Assembly: GCF_018986435.1 (NCBI RefSeq)
Contig: NZ_JAHMIN010000036.1
Coordinates: forward strand, 34,362-68,286
Length of the DNA: 33,925 nucleotides
Reading direction: 5' to 3'
DNA from: Hahella sp. HN01
GTDB taxonomy: Bacteria > Pseudomonadota > Gammaproteobacteria > Pseudomonadales > Oleiphilaceae
The first letter of the stretch is position 1, and every line of letters begins with the position of its first letter. The position numbers and the translations under genes were made by a program. A model generated the notes under the pieces. It had not been told where the DNA came from. It saw only the letters and a list, made by a program, of their open reading frames with translations, and did not search any database. Positions 1-7,670 of this stretch are shown piece after piece.

Positions 1-520
1 CGCCCTGGAAGGACGGCAGGTTTAATTTGTTGTTTTCCGTCAGAGCGCCTTGCTTCAAAAATTTGTTCTGCTTGTTGGTCGCCAGATGATATTGGTGAGA
101 GCCGCAGGTTATCTGGTCCTTGTAGAGCAGGCAGTCGTTGGCGGCGGGAGCGCTGGATCGGGTGGCTGGTTGCGCATCCGCCTTAGGCTCCGGGCGAGTA
201 CTATTTTTGGAAGCGGTTGCGGGAGGCGTGGCGGCGGTTTCGGTTTTCCGCGGCTTCTGCGACTTGCCGGCGCCGGGCAGCGATAGTCCCAGCTTGGCGG
301 CGGGGCGTTTAAGCAGCAGCGCCTGAATCTGGCGGTCGTTGCGGCGAAAATCTTCCAGTTTTGGCAGCGTGGCCCCTTCGCCTTTGTCCTGAATTTCGCA
401 GTAGAGGCGCTCCATATCAGTGCGGGCCTGAGCCTGACAGTCCGCCAGACTGTGCGAACTGAACGCAGCAGCGCCAAGCAATACGGATGTTTGTGTAAGA
501 GAGAGTATTTTATTTTTCAT
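1..520 (-). CDS. Exported protein of unknown function, 3' end beyond window
   Basis: Reading leftwards from the ATG at 520-518, the frame stays open to the window edge, giving about 173 residues without a stop. The N-terminus (MKNKILSLTQ...) has a short basic start, a hydrophobic stretch and a likely signal-peptidase site after ...HSLA, before an Asp-Cys. This is followed by a charged region with two early cysteines (DCQAQ..., LYCEIQ), a Pro/Ala/Lys/Thr-rich linker at about residues 75-120, and a second Cys-containing segment (NDCLLYKDQITCGSHQYHL). I do not recognise the family. The predicted location is the periplasm or outer face. No convincing Shine-Dalgarno sequence is seen, so the start rests on the signal peptide. 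The other frames open here lack a signal peptide and look like shadows. Confidence 0.7.
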   Translation of the reverse strand, partial: MKNKILSLTQTSVLLGAAAFSSHSLADCQAQARTDMERLYCEIQDKGEGATLPKLEDFRRNDRQIQALLLKRPAAKLGLSLPGAGKSQKPRKTETAATPPATASKNSTRPEPKADAQPATRSSAPAANDCLLYKDQITCGSHQYHLATNKQNKFLKQGALTENNKLNLPSFQG

Positions 521-733
521 AGGGCGCTAGCATAGCGGATCGACGGGACTAAACTGAATAGGCCATTTTTCAGCCTGCCATAAGGCTGCAATCGCTTCTC
601 ATATGCCTGGGCGCTGCTTGCCAAGATTTCATCTCTCCGCAATGGGATTTGTGCTAGCTTTGTAGGCGGCCCTGCCTTCCCGCTGGATTCAGGGATTCCC
701 GTTCAATTACTTACCTGTCGAAAAGGATAAAAC

Positions 734-1231
734 ATGGCTTCTATCACCTTAAAAGGCAATCCGGTTGAAACCAAAGGCGACCTGCCTGCCGTGGGCTCCA
801 GCGCGCCGGATTTTACTCTGGTCAAACCTGATCTGTCCGAGGCGACGCTGAAGGATTACGCCGGCAAGCGCCTGGTGCTGAATATTTTTCCCAGTGTGGA
901 CACGCCGACTTGCGCCACGTCCGTTCGCAAGTTCAACGAGAAAGCAAGCAAGAAAGACAACACAGCCGTGCTGTGCGTTTCCGCCGACCTGCCATTCGCC
1001 ATGGCGCGTTTCTGCGGCGCGGAAGGTTTGCAAAATGTGGATAACGGCTCTGTATTTCGCAATGCCGAGTTCGGTGATCGTTATGGTGTAACGGTGATGA
1101 CCGGTCCTCTGAAAGGGCTGCTGTCACGGGCGGTTGTGGTTATCGACGAATCCGGTAAGGTGCTGCATAACGAGCAAGTAGCGGAAATCGCCGACGAGCC
1201 AGATTATGAAGCGGCGCTGGCTGCGCTCTAA
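734..1231 (+). CDS. tpx: Thiol peroxidase Tpx (atypical 2-Cys peroxiredoxin)
   Basis: This 165-residue protein matches Tpx in length and along its whole sequence. Tpx reduces hydrogen peroxide and, preferentially, alkyl/lipid hydroperoxides, using thioredoxin as donor. The peroxidatic cysteine is Cys60 in the Tpx signature [11 protein letters not shown]; the resolving cysteine is Cys94 in RFCGAEG, the same spacing as Cys61/Cys95 of E. coli Tpx. The N-terminal ITLKGNPV strand and the C-terminal EPDYEAAL are also typical. An AAGGA ribosome binding site lies just before the ATG. The gene stands alone, convergent with the esterase gene, with a shared hairpin between them. The protein has no signal peptide; E. 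coli Tpx was once thought periplasmic but is now generally treated as cytosolic. Confidence 0.96.
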   Translation: MASITLKGNPVETKGDLPAVGSSAPDFTLVKPDLSEATLKDYAGKRLVLNIFPSVDTPTCATSVRKFNEKASKKDNTAVLCVSADLPFAMARFCGAEGLQNVDNGSVFRNAEFGDRYGVTVMTGPLKGLLSRAVVVIDESGKVLHNEQVAEIADEPDYEAALAAL

Positions 1232-1269
1232 GCTGCTGGTAAGGCGTGTGAACGCCTGAGGTAAACGAG

Positions 1270-1292
1270 ACCGGCGCGTTTAGCGCGCCGGT
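1270..1292. terminator. Hairpin between convergent tpx and esterase genes
   Basis: A perfect 9-bp inverted repeat, ACCGGCGCG / CGCGCCGGT, encloses a 5-nt loop. It sits 38 bp after the tpx stop and 7 bp after the stop of the opposite-strand esterase. There is no long T-run on either side, so it may work with Rho or simply protect 3' ends; its position suggests a shared bidirectional terminator. Confidence 0.65.
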
Positions 1293-1299
1293 TCAAAGA

Positions 1300-1980
1300 T
1301 TAAGCCAGTACATTCTGAATCCACGCCGAAATATCGTGGATCTCTTCCAGACACACACTGTGATCCATCGGGTAAGTGCTGTACTCCGGCGCATATCCCA
1401 TTGTCTGCAGATGGCCGAGGGCGGCCCGTCCCAGACTCTCCGGCACGACAGAATCCACCGTTCCATGACAAATACGGATGGGAATGTCGCGGTTCGCCGG
1501 GTCAGGCTTCAGACTGGCGACGGTGGCCAGATACGTGGAAAGCCCCATCAGGCCCGCCAGTGGTTTAGGGTAGGTCAATGCGGTCTGATAGGCGACTGCT
1601 CCGCCCTGGGAAAATCCCGCTACGATAATGCGGCGACTGTCTATGCCGCGCTCGATCTCTCTGTCCACTAATGCGCGCACCGCGTTGGCGGATGCTTGTA
1701 AGTGCGCCTCGTCCACTTTGCGTTCTATGTTCATTTCCAGAATGTCATACCAGGCCGGCATGACGTAACCGCCATTGATCGTGACCGGGATAGACGGCGC
1801 ATGGGGAAAGATGAAGCGTACCGCCATGTCTTCGGGCAGACGCAGCTCCGGCACGATGGGGGCGAAGTCGTTACCGTCGGCGCCGAGGCCGTGCAGCATG
1901 ATGAAGGCGGCGTCCGCGGGTTTATTGGGTTCAATTTCAATATGAGGCAGTAGTGCCTGAGTGGGGGCTAGGATAGTCAC
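1300..1980 (-). CDS. Carboxylesterase / phospholipase, alpha/beta hydrolase
   Basis: This 226-residue protein belongs to the small carboxylesterase family typified by Pseudomonas EstB and human acyl-protein thioesterase. The diagnostic motifs are the oxyanion segment MLHGLGADGNDF (about residues 28-39), the nucleophile elbow GFSQGG with Ser124, Asp176 in HGTVDSVVP, and His207 in YPMDHSVC, a complete catalytic triad. Family members hydrolyse short-chain esters or acyl thioesters; the natural substrate here is unknown. I chose the GTG at 1980 because it lies 8 nt after the stop of the upstream GNAT gene and gives the family's usual length. A longer frame starting at 2124 would overlap the GNAT gene by more than 130 nt and adds sequence foreign to the family. 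No strong ribosome binding site is visible, so translation may be coupled to the GNAT gene. Confidence 0.88.
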   Translation of the reverse strand: MTILAPTQALLPHIEIEPNKPADAAFIMLHGLGADGNDFAPIVPELRLPEDMAVRFIFPHAPSIPVTINGGYVMPAWYDILEMNIERKVDEAHLQASANAVRALVDREIERGIDSRRIIVAGFSQGGAVAYQTALTYPKPLAGLMGLSTYLATVASLKPDPANRDIPIRICHGTVDSVVPESLGRAALGHLQTMGYAPEYSTYPMDHSVCLEEIHDISAWIQNVLA

Positions 1981-1988
1981 GTGATAGA

Positions 1989-2423
1989 TTAACCGATGCT
2001 TTTTTCCAGGATGGATTGTTGTTTCATATGTTCGAAGCCAAGTTTGCCATAAAACTCCAGCGCTTCCAGCCGCACGGCGTTGCAACGCACGCGCAGTCGT
2101 TCGCAACCACGCGCCTGCAGCCACTCAGCCGCCGCCATCACTAATTGTTTGCCCACGCTTAAACCGCGTCCGTTTTCGTCTACGACCAGACTGATAATCT
2201 CGCCGAAGCATCCTTCAGCCAGTCGAACGTCCATACTGGCTTGAATGCAGCCGACGGCGACGCCGTCTTTTTCTGCGATGAAGGTTTCGCCGCCTCGCTC
2301 GGCGATCAGGGCGATTCTATCTGACGTTTCCTGAGGTGAGACGGCGTAACCCAATTGCGTCATTAAATGGGAGATGGGAGTTGCGTCGGCGCAAGAGGCC
2401 GCTCTGATATCGATTGTCAGCAT
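1989..2423 (-). CDS. GNAT family N-acetyltransferase
   Basis: This 144-residue single-domain GNAT protein has the central strand IISLVVDENGRGLSVGKQLV (about residues 75-94). This holds the acetyl-CoA pyrophosphate loop in R-G-x-x-[GV]-G form (RGLSVG). A following RLRVRCNAVRLEALEFYGKLGF helix-strand unit is the usual GNAT motif B (N...A..FY...GF). The enzyme transfers acetyl from acetyl-CoA to an amine; its substrate cannot be told from sequence. The gene lies 8 nt upstream of the esterase gene on the same strand, so the two are probably co-transcribed. About 150 bp without a gene separate it from fetB upstream. Confidence 0.88.
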   Translation of the reverse strand: MLTIDIRAASCADATPISHLMTQLGYAVSPQETSDRIALIAERGGETFIAEKDGVAVGCIQASMDVRLAEGCFGEIISLVVDENGRGLSVGKQLVMAAAEWLQARGCERLRVRCNAVRLEALEFYGKLGFEHMKQQSILEKSIG

Positions 2424-2573
2424 AGGCGTAGTCGGATTCGCTAGGTTGGAGTCTGGCCCGAGCCGGGCGTCTGACGGCTGGTTGTGCGTCTAATATAGCC
2501 TGAAACGGGGGCGTAAAGAACTGTGGCCGATCTTGGCTTTGAGCGATGACGTTCTGATGACAACGGGCGCAGC

Positions 2574-3374
2574 TCATTTCAACGCCAGCCGATCCAGGCG
2601 CAAACGGTGGCGCTCGTCGAACAGACGCCAGATGGCCAGGCGGTTGGCGATCCAGGTTCCAAAGCCGGTGGCTGCGACAATCATCAGGAATATCATGATC
2701 TGATAGGCGACGGCGGTTTCCGGCGGACTGCCCGCGAGGATCTGCCCCGTCATCATTCCGGGAAGGCTGACGACGCCTGCTGTGGCCATGCCATTTATGG
2801 CCGGCGTCATACCCGCATGCAAGGCCTGTCGGCGTTGGTCTTGAATCGCCTCCTCGGCGGGTTCGCCGAGCATAAGGCGGCCTTCAATGAGATCTTTCTG
2901 GTTTCTGGCCCCGGCGGTGAGACGATCGAGGCACAGTGACACGCCGTTCAGGGTGTTGCCGAGAATCATACCCAGCAAAGGAATGGCGTATTGCGGTTTA
3001 TACCAGGGCTCCGGTTGGATAAGCGCCAGCAGGACAATCAATATCATGGAATAGGAACTCGCCGTCATGGCGAACAGACCGATGCGGAAAGTCCAGCCTT
3101 CCGTGAATCTGTGTTCTTGTCGCGCGCCGACTTCCCGTCCCGCCATGGCGGCCATAAACAGGCAGACCATAAGCACCCAGGGCAGCGAAGTCTGGGCGAA
3201 CAGAAACTTCAGCGCCATACCGATCAAGCTCAGTTGTATCGTCAGGCGCGCGACGCCGATCAGTATGCCTGAGCTAAGGTCCGGCGCCTGTCGCCAGTTG
3301 ATCCAGGCCAGACTGCACACCAGCAGTGCGCATAAGCCCAGGTCCCAGATGCTTAAATGAATAATGCTCATCAT
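2574..3374 (-). CDS. fetB: FetB-type iron/metal export permease (UPF0014)
   Basis: This 266-residue integral membrane protein has about seven hydrophobic segments. It carries the UPF0014/FetB hallmarks: a GVARLTIQLSLIG segment near residue 40, AMAGREVGAR near residue 80, IPLLGMILGNTLNGVSLCLDRL at about 131-152, and LPGMMTGQILAGSPPETAVAYQI at about 204-226. E. coli FetB (259 residues) is the permease of an ABC exporter linked to iron efflux and peroxide tolerance. The start is one of two adjacent ATGs (3374 or 3371) behind an AGG. It lies 18 nt after the fetA stop, the same order as in other fetAB operons. Confidence 0.92.
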   Translation of the reverse strand: MMSIIHLSIWDLGLCALLVCSLAWINWRQAPDLSSGILIGVARLTIQLSLIGMALKFLFAQTSLPWVLMVCLFMAAMAGREVGARQEHRFTEGWTFRIGLFAMTASSYSMILIVLLALIQPEPWYKPQYAIPLLGMILGNTLNGVSLCLDRLTAGARNQKDLIEGRLMLGEPAEEAIQDQRRQALHAGMTPAINGMATAGVVSLPGMMTGQILAGSPPETAVAYQIMIFLMIVAATGFGTWIANRLAIWRLFDERHRLRLDRLALK

Positions 3375-3392
3375 GCAGCCTAAAAATGGCGC

Positions 3393-4016
3393 TTAAACTT
3401 GGAAAGTGGGAGTGAGTTCGCTCAGCTCTCTCACTTTATCGTCAATGATATTCCAGAAGCGATTGGCCAGACGCAGACATTGCTCCTGATCGTGGCTGAC
3501 CAGACAGATCGCCCGGCCTGGCTCCGCCAGATAGGCGGTGAGCATCCGCTCGATGCGCTCACGATTACGATTGTCCAGATTGGCGCTCGGCTCATCCAGC
3601 AGCGAGACGGCAGGCTCGCGCGACAGGGTGCGGATCAGGCCCAGGCGTTGACGTTCGCCACTGGAGAGACGGCTCGCTTCCCAGCCCGCCACATCAGGAT
3701 TGAAACCGGCTTTTTCGTACCAGGAAGGCGGCATGCCGGCGGGCATATGCTCTCCCACTGTAGGCAGCCACCAGCGGCACTCGCTGGGGGTGAGCATCAC
3801 CCTGCGCCGCCACTCCGGCGCTGGAATCTGATCGCAGGCTTCTCCGCGCAGGAAACAGGTTCCAGAATGCGGGTCCAGATCGGCGATAGCCCGTAACAGC
3901 AGGCTTTTACCACAGCCGGAAGGGCCGCTCAGAGCGACGCAGTCACCCTCGTAAAGGTGATTGGAGAAAGGTTTGAGAGAGCCTATGGCTAGGTCTCTAA
4001 GCGACAACAGCGGCAT
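3393..4016 (-). CDS. fetA: FetA-type ABC exporter ATP-binding protein
   Basis: This 207-residue ABC ATPase has Walker A GPSGCGKS (31-38), a signature LSSGERQRLGLIR (from 117), Walker B VSLLDEPSANLD (Asp141, Glu142) and the switch His175 in LVSHDQEQ. It is paired with FetB 18 nt downstream and should power metal (probably iron) export at the inner membrane. Two features are odd. The Q-loop glutamine is absent: aligned without gaps to my memory of E. coli FetA (RQQVSYCAQTPT...), the position is Ser78 in RRRVMLTPSECRWW. The signature is LSSGE rather than LSGGE. The ATG at 4016 follows an AGG 8 nt upstream. Confidence 0.87.
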   Translation of the reverse strand: MPLLSLRDLAIGSLKPFSNHLYEGDCVALSGPSGCGKSLLLRAIADLDPHSGTCFLRGEACDQIPAPEWRRRVMLTPSECRWWLPTVGEHMPAGMPPSWYEKAGFNPDVAGWEASRLSSGERQRLGLIRTLSREPAVSLLDEPSANLDNRNRERIERMLTAYLAEPGRAICLVSHDQEQCLRLANRFWNIIDDKVRELSELTPTFQV

Positions 4017-4347
4017 TGCGTCAACCTGCTCACGTCCGTGAGTATCACGAAGGTCTGCTGAAAATCAGGCCAGGGGAAATTGTTCGCTTACAGCTTGCGG
4101 CGCCTCATTGGCGACGGGGTGGAAGTGCTCCGCTAGGGTCGCTTTTAATTGCGCCGCTCAATAAAAGTCTATCGCAAAATTCGTAGAACGCCCGTAAAAC
4201 TTTGTGGAATGATGGGCGGTTTTTTTAGGCCATTTACAGACGTTTTCTAACTCCCTGATTGTTATTAACATGGCGATGATCATGGCATGTTAATATCCGG
4301 GTGCTGACACATGGCGCGGCCGCTCACATCCATAAAATGGATCACTC
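4017..4347. other. Divergent intergenic region between fetA and QTMAN gene
   Basis: These 331 bp hold no convincing gene. The fetA-proximal half is ordinary high-GC sequence. The half near the plus-strand gene is A/T-richer and includes a run of seven T (4220-4226) and the long inverted repeat at 4263-4295, described separately. Promoters for both divergent genes must lie here, but I could not place -35/-10 pairs with confidence. Confidence 0.6.
4263..4295. promoter_or_regulatory. 10-bp inverted repeat, candidate operator
   Basis: The arms TATTAACATG and CATGTTAATA are perfect complements separated by 13 bp, and the spacer contains an 8-bp palindrome ATGATCAT almost exactly at the centre. 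It lies 52 bp before the ATG at 4348 and about 250 bp before fetA. Such nested dyads are typical of dimeric repressor or activator sites. The cognate protein is unknown; the sequence does not look like a Fur box. Confidence 0.5.
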
Positions 4348-5409
4348 ATGAAGATACTGCTGCTATCCGCTTACGATGTAGACAGCCATAAACGTTGGCG
4401 ACAAGGTTTGCTGAATGCGTTCCCGGAACACGATTGGGTTTCGCTCAGCCTGCCGCCTCGCTTCTTTCGCTGGCGCATTCGCGGGGCGCCAATCAGTTGG
4501 AGCCTGTATGAAGACGAAGCGCTGCGAGGGGCGTATGACCTGATCGTAGCCACTTCCATGGCGGACGTCGCCACCCTGCGCGGGCTGTATCCGAATCTGG
4601 CGGCGACTCCATTGCTGGTCTACTTTCACGAGAATCAACTGGCCTACCCCTGTTCCGAGGAACAGCACGACAGTATCGATCCGGCCATGGTGAATATCTA
4701 CGCCGCACTGGCCGCCGACCGTGTGGTGTTCAACACGACGTTCAATCTGGAATCTTTTCTCGCTGGCCTGGAGAATCTGATCGCCCGCTTGCCGGATGCA
4801 GTGGACGCAGAATTGTGTCGCCGCATTCGCGATAAAAGCCAAGTGATTCCCGTTCCACTGGAGGACGAACTACTGCGTTTTTCGCGGGAGGAAAACGGCG
4901 ATCAGCCGTTGACCATCGCCTGGAATCATCGGGTGGAATACGACAAAGGCGTGGATGACTTGCTGATGATATTGCGGCGGCTGCGGGCGCGGACCCATGA
5001 CTTTCAGCTCGTCTTGCTCGGACGTCGCTTCAGACAAGCGCCTCCCGCCTGGAGCCAACTGCAGGAAGAATTCGCTGCGCATCTGCTATTCGATGATTTC
5101 GCGGAAAGTCGCGAAGCCTACTGGCGCTGGCTGAGTCGCGCCCATGCGGCGCTATCCACGGCGCAGCATGAGTTTCAGGGACTGGCGATGATGGAGGCTG
5201 CGGCGCTCGGTTGCGCGCCAGTGACGCCGGATCGCCTGAGTTATCCTGAACTGTTTCCGCAGAGTCGCCGCTATCAGGGTATTGATGAAGCCGTTGATTT
5301 GTTGCTGGACGCCCCATCCGCGAGCCCTTGCGATATGGGCGAGTACGCGTGGAGCGCGTTGCGCGGCGTTTATGCAGATGTGTTGAACAAGACGGCGGAT
5401 CGACGGTGA
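4348..5409 (+). CDS. Glycosyltransferase, tRNA-queuosine mannosyltransferase (QTMAN/GTDC1) family
   Basis: This 353-residue protein resembles the family of human GTDC1/QTMAN, which adds mannose to the cyclopentene ring of queuosine-34 in tRNA-Asp. The N-terminal DUF3524 domain shows SHKRW (13-17), IVATSMADVATLRGL (66-80), the highly conserved YFHENQLAYP (92-101), and DRVVFNTTFNLESFL (124-138), then SQVIPVPLE. All match the order and spacing in GTDC1 as I remember it. The C-terminal half is a GT4-type Rossmann domain with the donor site region STAQHEFQGLAMMEAAALG (about 268-286, E-x7-E type). The protein is cytosolic and has no signal peptide. Bacterial members are mostly uncharacterised, so the substrate is inferred. 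The gene stands alone, convergent with thiQ. Confidence 0.85.
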   Translation: MKILLLSAYDVDSHKRWRQGLLNAFPEHDWVSLSLPPRFFRWRIRGAPISWSLYEDEALRGAYDLIVATSMADVATLRGLYPNLAATPLLVYFHENQLAYPCSEEQHDSIDPAMVNIYAALAADRVVFNTTFNLESFLAGLENLIARLPDAVDAELCRRIRDKSQVIPVPLEDELLRFSREENGDQPLTIAWNHRVEYDKGVDDLLMILRRLRARTHDFQLVLLGRRFRQAPPAWSQLQEEFAAHLLFDDFAESREAYWRWLSRAHAALSTAQHEFQGLAMMEAAALGCAPVTPDRLSYPELFPQSRRYQGIDEAVDLLLDAPSASPCDMGEYAWSALRGVYADVLNKTADRR

Positions 5410-5427
5410 TGGCTCACAAGAGATTGC

Positions 5428-6045
5428 CTAAACAGCGCCTGTCTCTGCGTTGTCGAGATGAATCGCGCGGTGCGCAAGCCGGCTGACGTCCTCGCTTTGA
5501 TGGGTGACCATTAGCAGAGTTTTGCCGAATCGCTCCGCCATCGTGCGGGTCCACTCTGTCGCGAGGCGACGGGTGTCCGCATCCAGCTCTGAGAAGGGTT
5601 CGTCCAGTAGAATCAGCGGCTCTGGCCGCAGCATGGTGCGCAGCAAAGCGGCTCGCTGACGCTGTCCCCCTGAGAGGCGGCCGGGAAGTTTGTCCAGCTG
5701 GTCGGCGATTCCCAAAGCCTGGGCTTGGTTGGGGATCTCAGACTGCATCGCAACGTCCACCCCCAGTTTCAAATTCGCCATGACAGTGAGGTGTTCGAAC
5801 AGGTTGTAGTCCTGAAACAACATGGCGACTGGTCGCTGCTCCGGCGGCGTGTGGGTGAGGTCCCTGTCTTCCCACGACAGGTGTCCTGCCTCGAGCGCGA
5901 CAAAGCCGGCGATGGCCTCCAGCAACGTAGATTTCCCCACGCCGCTGACACCTTGCAGGGCGATGATTTCCCCTTGGGCGACTTGCAGATCGTAATGCAG
6001 GGTGCGGGCGCCCCGTTTAATTTGAAGTGCGCGGATTTCAAGCAT
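5428..6045 (-). CDS. thiQ: Thiamine ABC transporter ATP-binding protein ThiQ
   Basis: This 205-residue ABC ATPase is short, as ThiQ is. It has Walker A GVSGVGKST (32-40), Q-loop Gln78 in AMLFQDYNLFEHLTV, signature LSGGQRQRAALLR (124-136), Walker B LILLDEPFSELD (Asp148, Glu149) and His182. LFQDYNLFEHLTV followed by ANLKLG is characteristic of ThiQ. Its ATG overlaps the end of thiP by 8 nt, so the two are translationally coupled. It energises uptake of thiamine, thiamine phosphate and TPP through ThiP. It is last in the riboswitch-controlled operon thiB-thiP-thiQ and is convergent with the gene at 4348, with only 18 nt between stops. Confidence 0.94.
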   Translation of the reverse strand: MLEIRALQIKRGARTLHYDLQVAQGEIIALQGVSGVGKSTLLEAIAGFVALEAGHLSWEDRDLTHTPPEQRPVAMLFQDYNLFEHLTVMANLKLGVDVAMQSEIPNQAQALGIADQLDKLPGRLSGGQRQRAALLRTMLRPEPLILLDEPFSELDADTRRLATEWTRTMAERFGKTLLMVTHQSEDVSRLAHRAIHLDNAETGAV

Positions 6046-7609
6046 GACGGGGGGATTGTTTCTCCAGATAAAAAATCAGCAGGCCGCAGACGCCCAGGAA
6101 CACCATGGAGGCCAGTGAGGCTTCGTCCAGGCGATAAGTGCTGGCGTAACCATAAATCAGCCAGGGCAGGGTGACGAAGTCCTGGTTGCCGAAAATAGAG
6201 TAAATCGCCACGTCCCCCATGGCCAGCATACCGACAAAGGCGGCGGCGGTGCGAATGGCCGGCGCCATATAGCTCCACTCAATGCGTCGGCGCTCCCGGG
6301 AAGTCAGTTTCAAGGAAAGAGACAAGCGGTGGTATTGACTGTCGAAGTTCAATAGCGCGGGCTTCAGTTGCGATGCGGCGAAAGGAACGGTGATCAACCC
6401 ATTAATCGCCGCCACCAGCCAGATGCCCCAATGATCCAGGTCCAGGTGCGGCAATAGCAACACGAACAGTCCAACGGACAGCACCATGGCGGGCACCGCC
6501 AGCGAATGCGAGGTGAGCCAGTCCAGCCACAGCGCGGCGGGGGATTGTTGCATACGAGCGCGGCGATAGGGGCGCAGGGCGCTGTAGGCGAGGCTGATCG
6601 ACAACACCGTCGAAACGACGCCCAGGCCAAGTGTGATCAGTAAGGGACGGCTTAGAGAACGCCAGAATTCCATATCCACGCCGCTATGGATTACCCGCGG
6701 CGTCAGCGCCAGCAGCGGCGCCAATAAAAACAGCCAGCCGCAGGCGTAGAGCAGGCGATACGCCAACTGTTCAAGACGCGTCGCCGGCGGACGCAGTTGC
6801 GCTGGCGCAGAGGCGGGACTGAGCCAGGACACTTTGCCGCAGAACGACACCAGCAGAAACGCGGAGCCGGCGATCAACAATTGTACCCAGGCCAGCGCCA
6901 GGGCTTCAGAGATATTGAAGTCGTATTTCAACGCCTGATAAATGGCCACTTCCAGGGTGGTGGCCTTGGGGCCGCCGCCCAGCGCGAGCACTACGGCGAA
7001 GCTGTTGAAACAAATGACGAAGATAAAACCCAGCAATAGCCAGGTGGCGCTGTGCGCCGCGGCCCACTCCAGGCGCCGGAAACGCTGCGCGCGGGTGAAC
7101 TTGAGCTGGCGCGCCAGACGCCAACTGGCGTCGGGAATGGACTGCAGACGCAAATACAGGGTGCGCACCGCAAAGGGTAGATTAAGGTAGATATGCGCGA
7201 TCAGGATGCCGCTCAGGCCATACAGGTTCCAGTCGTCTCCCAATAATGGACTGAGACTGCCGGAGCGACCCAGCAGACTGATAATGCCGGTGATGACGAT
7301 CAGCGTCGGCATCACGAAACAGAGCACGCATAGACTGAGAAACGCGCGCTTGTGCGTGCTGTCCTTGAGATAACTGAGCGCCAACGCCATCGGCCAGGCC
7401 AGGACGACCGACAACGCAGCGCTCAACGTCGCCTGCAACAGAGTGAAGCGCAGGATGGCGAGAAAGTAGGGATCGCTGAAATAGCTCCAGTCGAACTCGC
7501 TGCGATTGAACCCAATCAGGCCGCCGAAGGCCAGGGCCGTTGCGGTGGCGACCAAACCCAGGGCGGGCCAGCCGGCCCATTTGCCTGAGGTGAATGCGCT
7601 CAGCTTCAT
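6038..7609 (-). CDS. thiP: Thiamine ABC transporter permease ThiP
   Basis: This 523-residue polytopic membrane protein has about 12 transmembrane segments in two BPD/MetI-like halves, the fused permease arrangement of ThiP (E. coli 536 residues). Each half carries an EAA-type coupling loop: ARQLKFTRAQRFRRLEWAA in the first and SLKLTSRERRRIEWSYMAP in the second. The conserved ThiP end region MGDVAIYSIFGNQDFVTLP is near residue 470. I chose the ATG at 7609 over the in-frame TTG at 7612; an AGG lies upstream. It is 61 nt downstream of thiB and overlaps thiQ by 8 nt. Confidence 0.94.
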   Translation of the reverse strand: MKLSAFTSGKWAGWPALGLVATATALAFGGLIGFNRSEFDWSYFSDPYFLAILRFTLLQATLSAALSVVLAWPMALALSYLKDSTHKRAFLSLCVLCFVMPTLIVITGIISLLGRSGSLSPLLGDDWNLYGLSGILIAHIYLNLPFAVRTLYLRLQSIPDASWRLARQLKFTRAQRFRRLEWAAAHSATWLLLGFIFVICFNSFAVVLALGGGPKATTLEVAIYQALKYDFNISEALALAWVQLLIAGSAFLLVSFCGKVSWLSPASAPAQLRPPATRLEQLAYRLLYACGWLFLLAPLLALTPRVIHSGVDMEFWRSLSRPLLITLGLGVVSTVLSISLAYSALRPYRRARMQQSPAALWLDWLTSHSLAVPAMVLSVGLFVLLLPHLDLDHWGIWLVAAINGLITVPFAASQLKPALLNFDSQYHRLSLSLKLTSRERRRIEWSYMAPAIRTAAAFVGMLAMGDVAIYSIFGNQDFVTLPWLIYGYASTYRLDEASLASMVFLGVCGLLIFYLEKQSPRHA

Positions 7610-7670
7610 CAAAGTACAACCTGCATGGAAAAAGCCGACCAGTTAAGACAACAAATAGAGATGGCGGCGC

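Noticed and set aside
2317-2577. 86-residue minus-strand frame starting with an ATGA overlap on the fetB stop, with a C-x-x-C-H motif
   Set aside because: It overlaps the GNAT gene by 107 nt in another frame, is Arg-rich after the first 30 codons and resembles no family; the CxxCH match has no signal peptide.
4189-4226. CGCCC ... GGGCG followed by a T-run, resembling a terminator
   Set aside because: Only a 5-bp stem around a 20-nt loop, and no plus-strand gene upstream that would need a terminator here.
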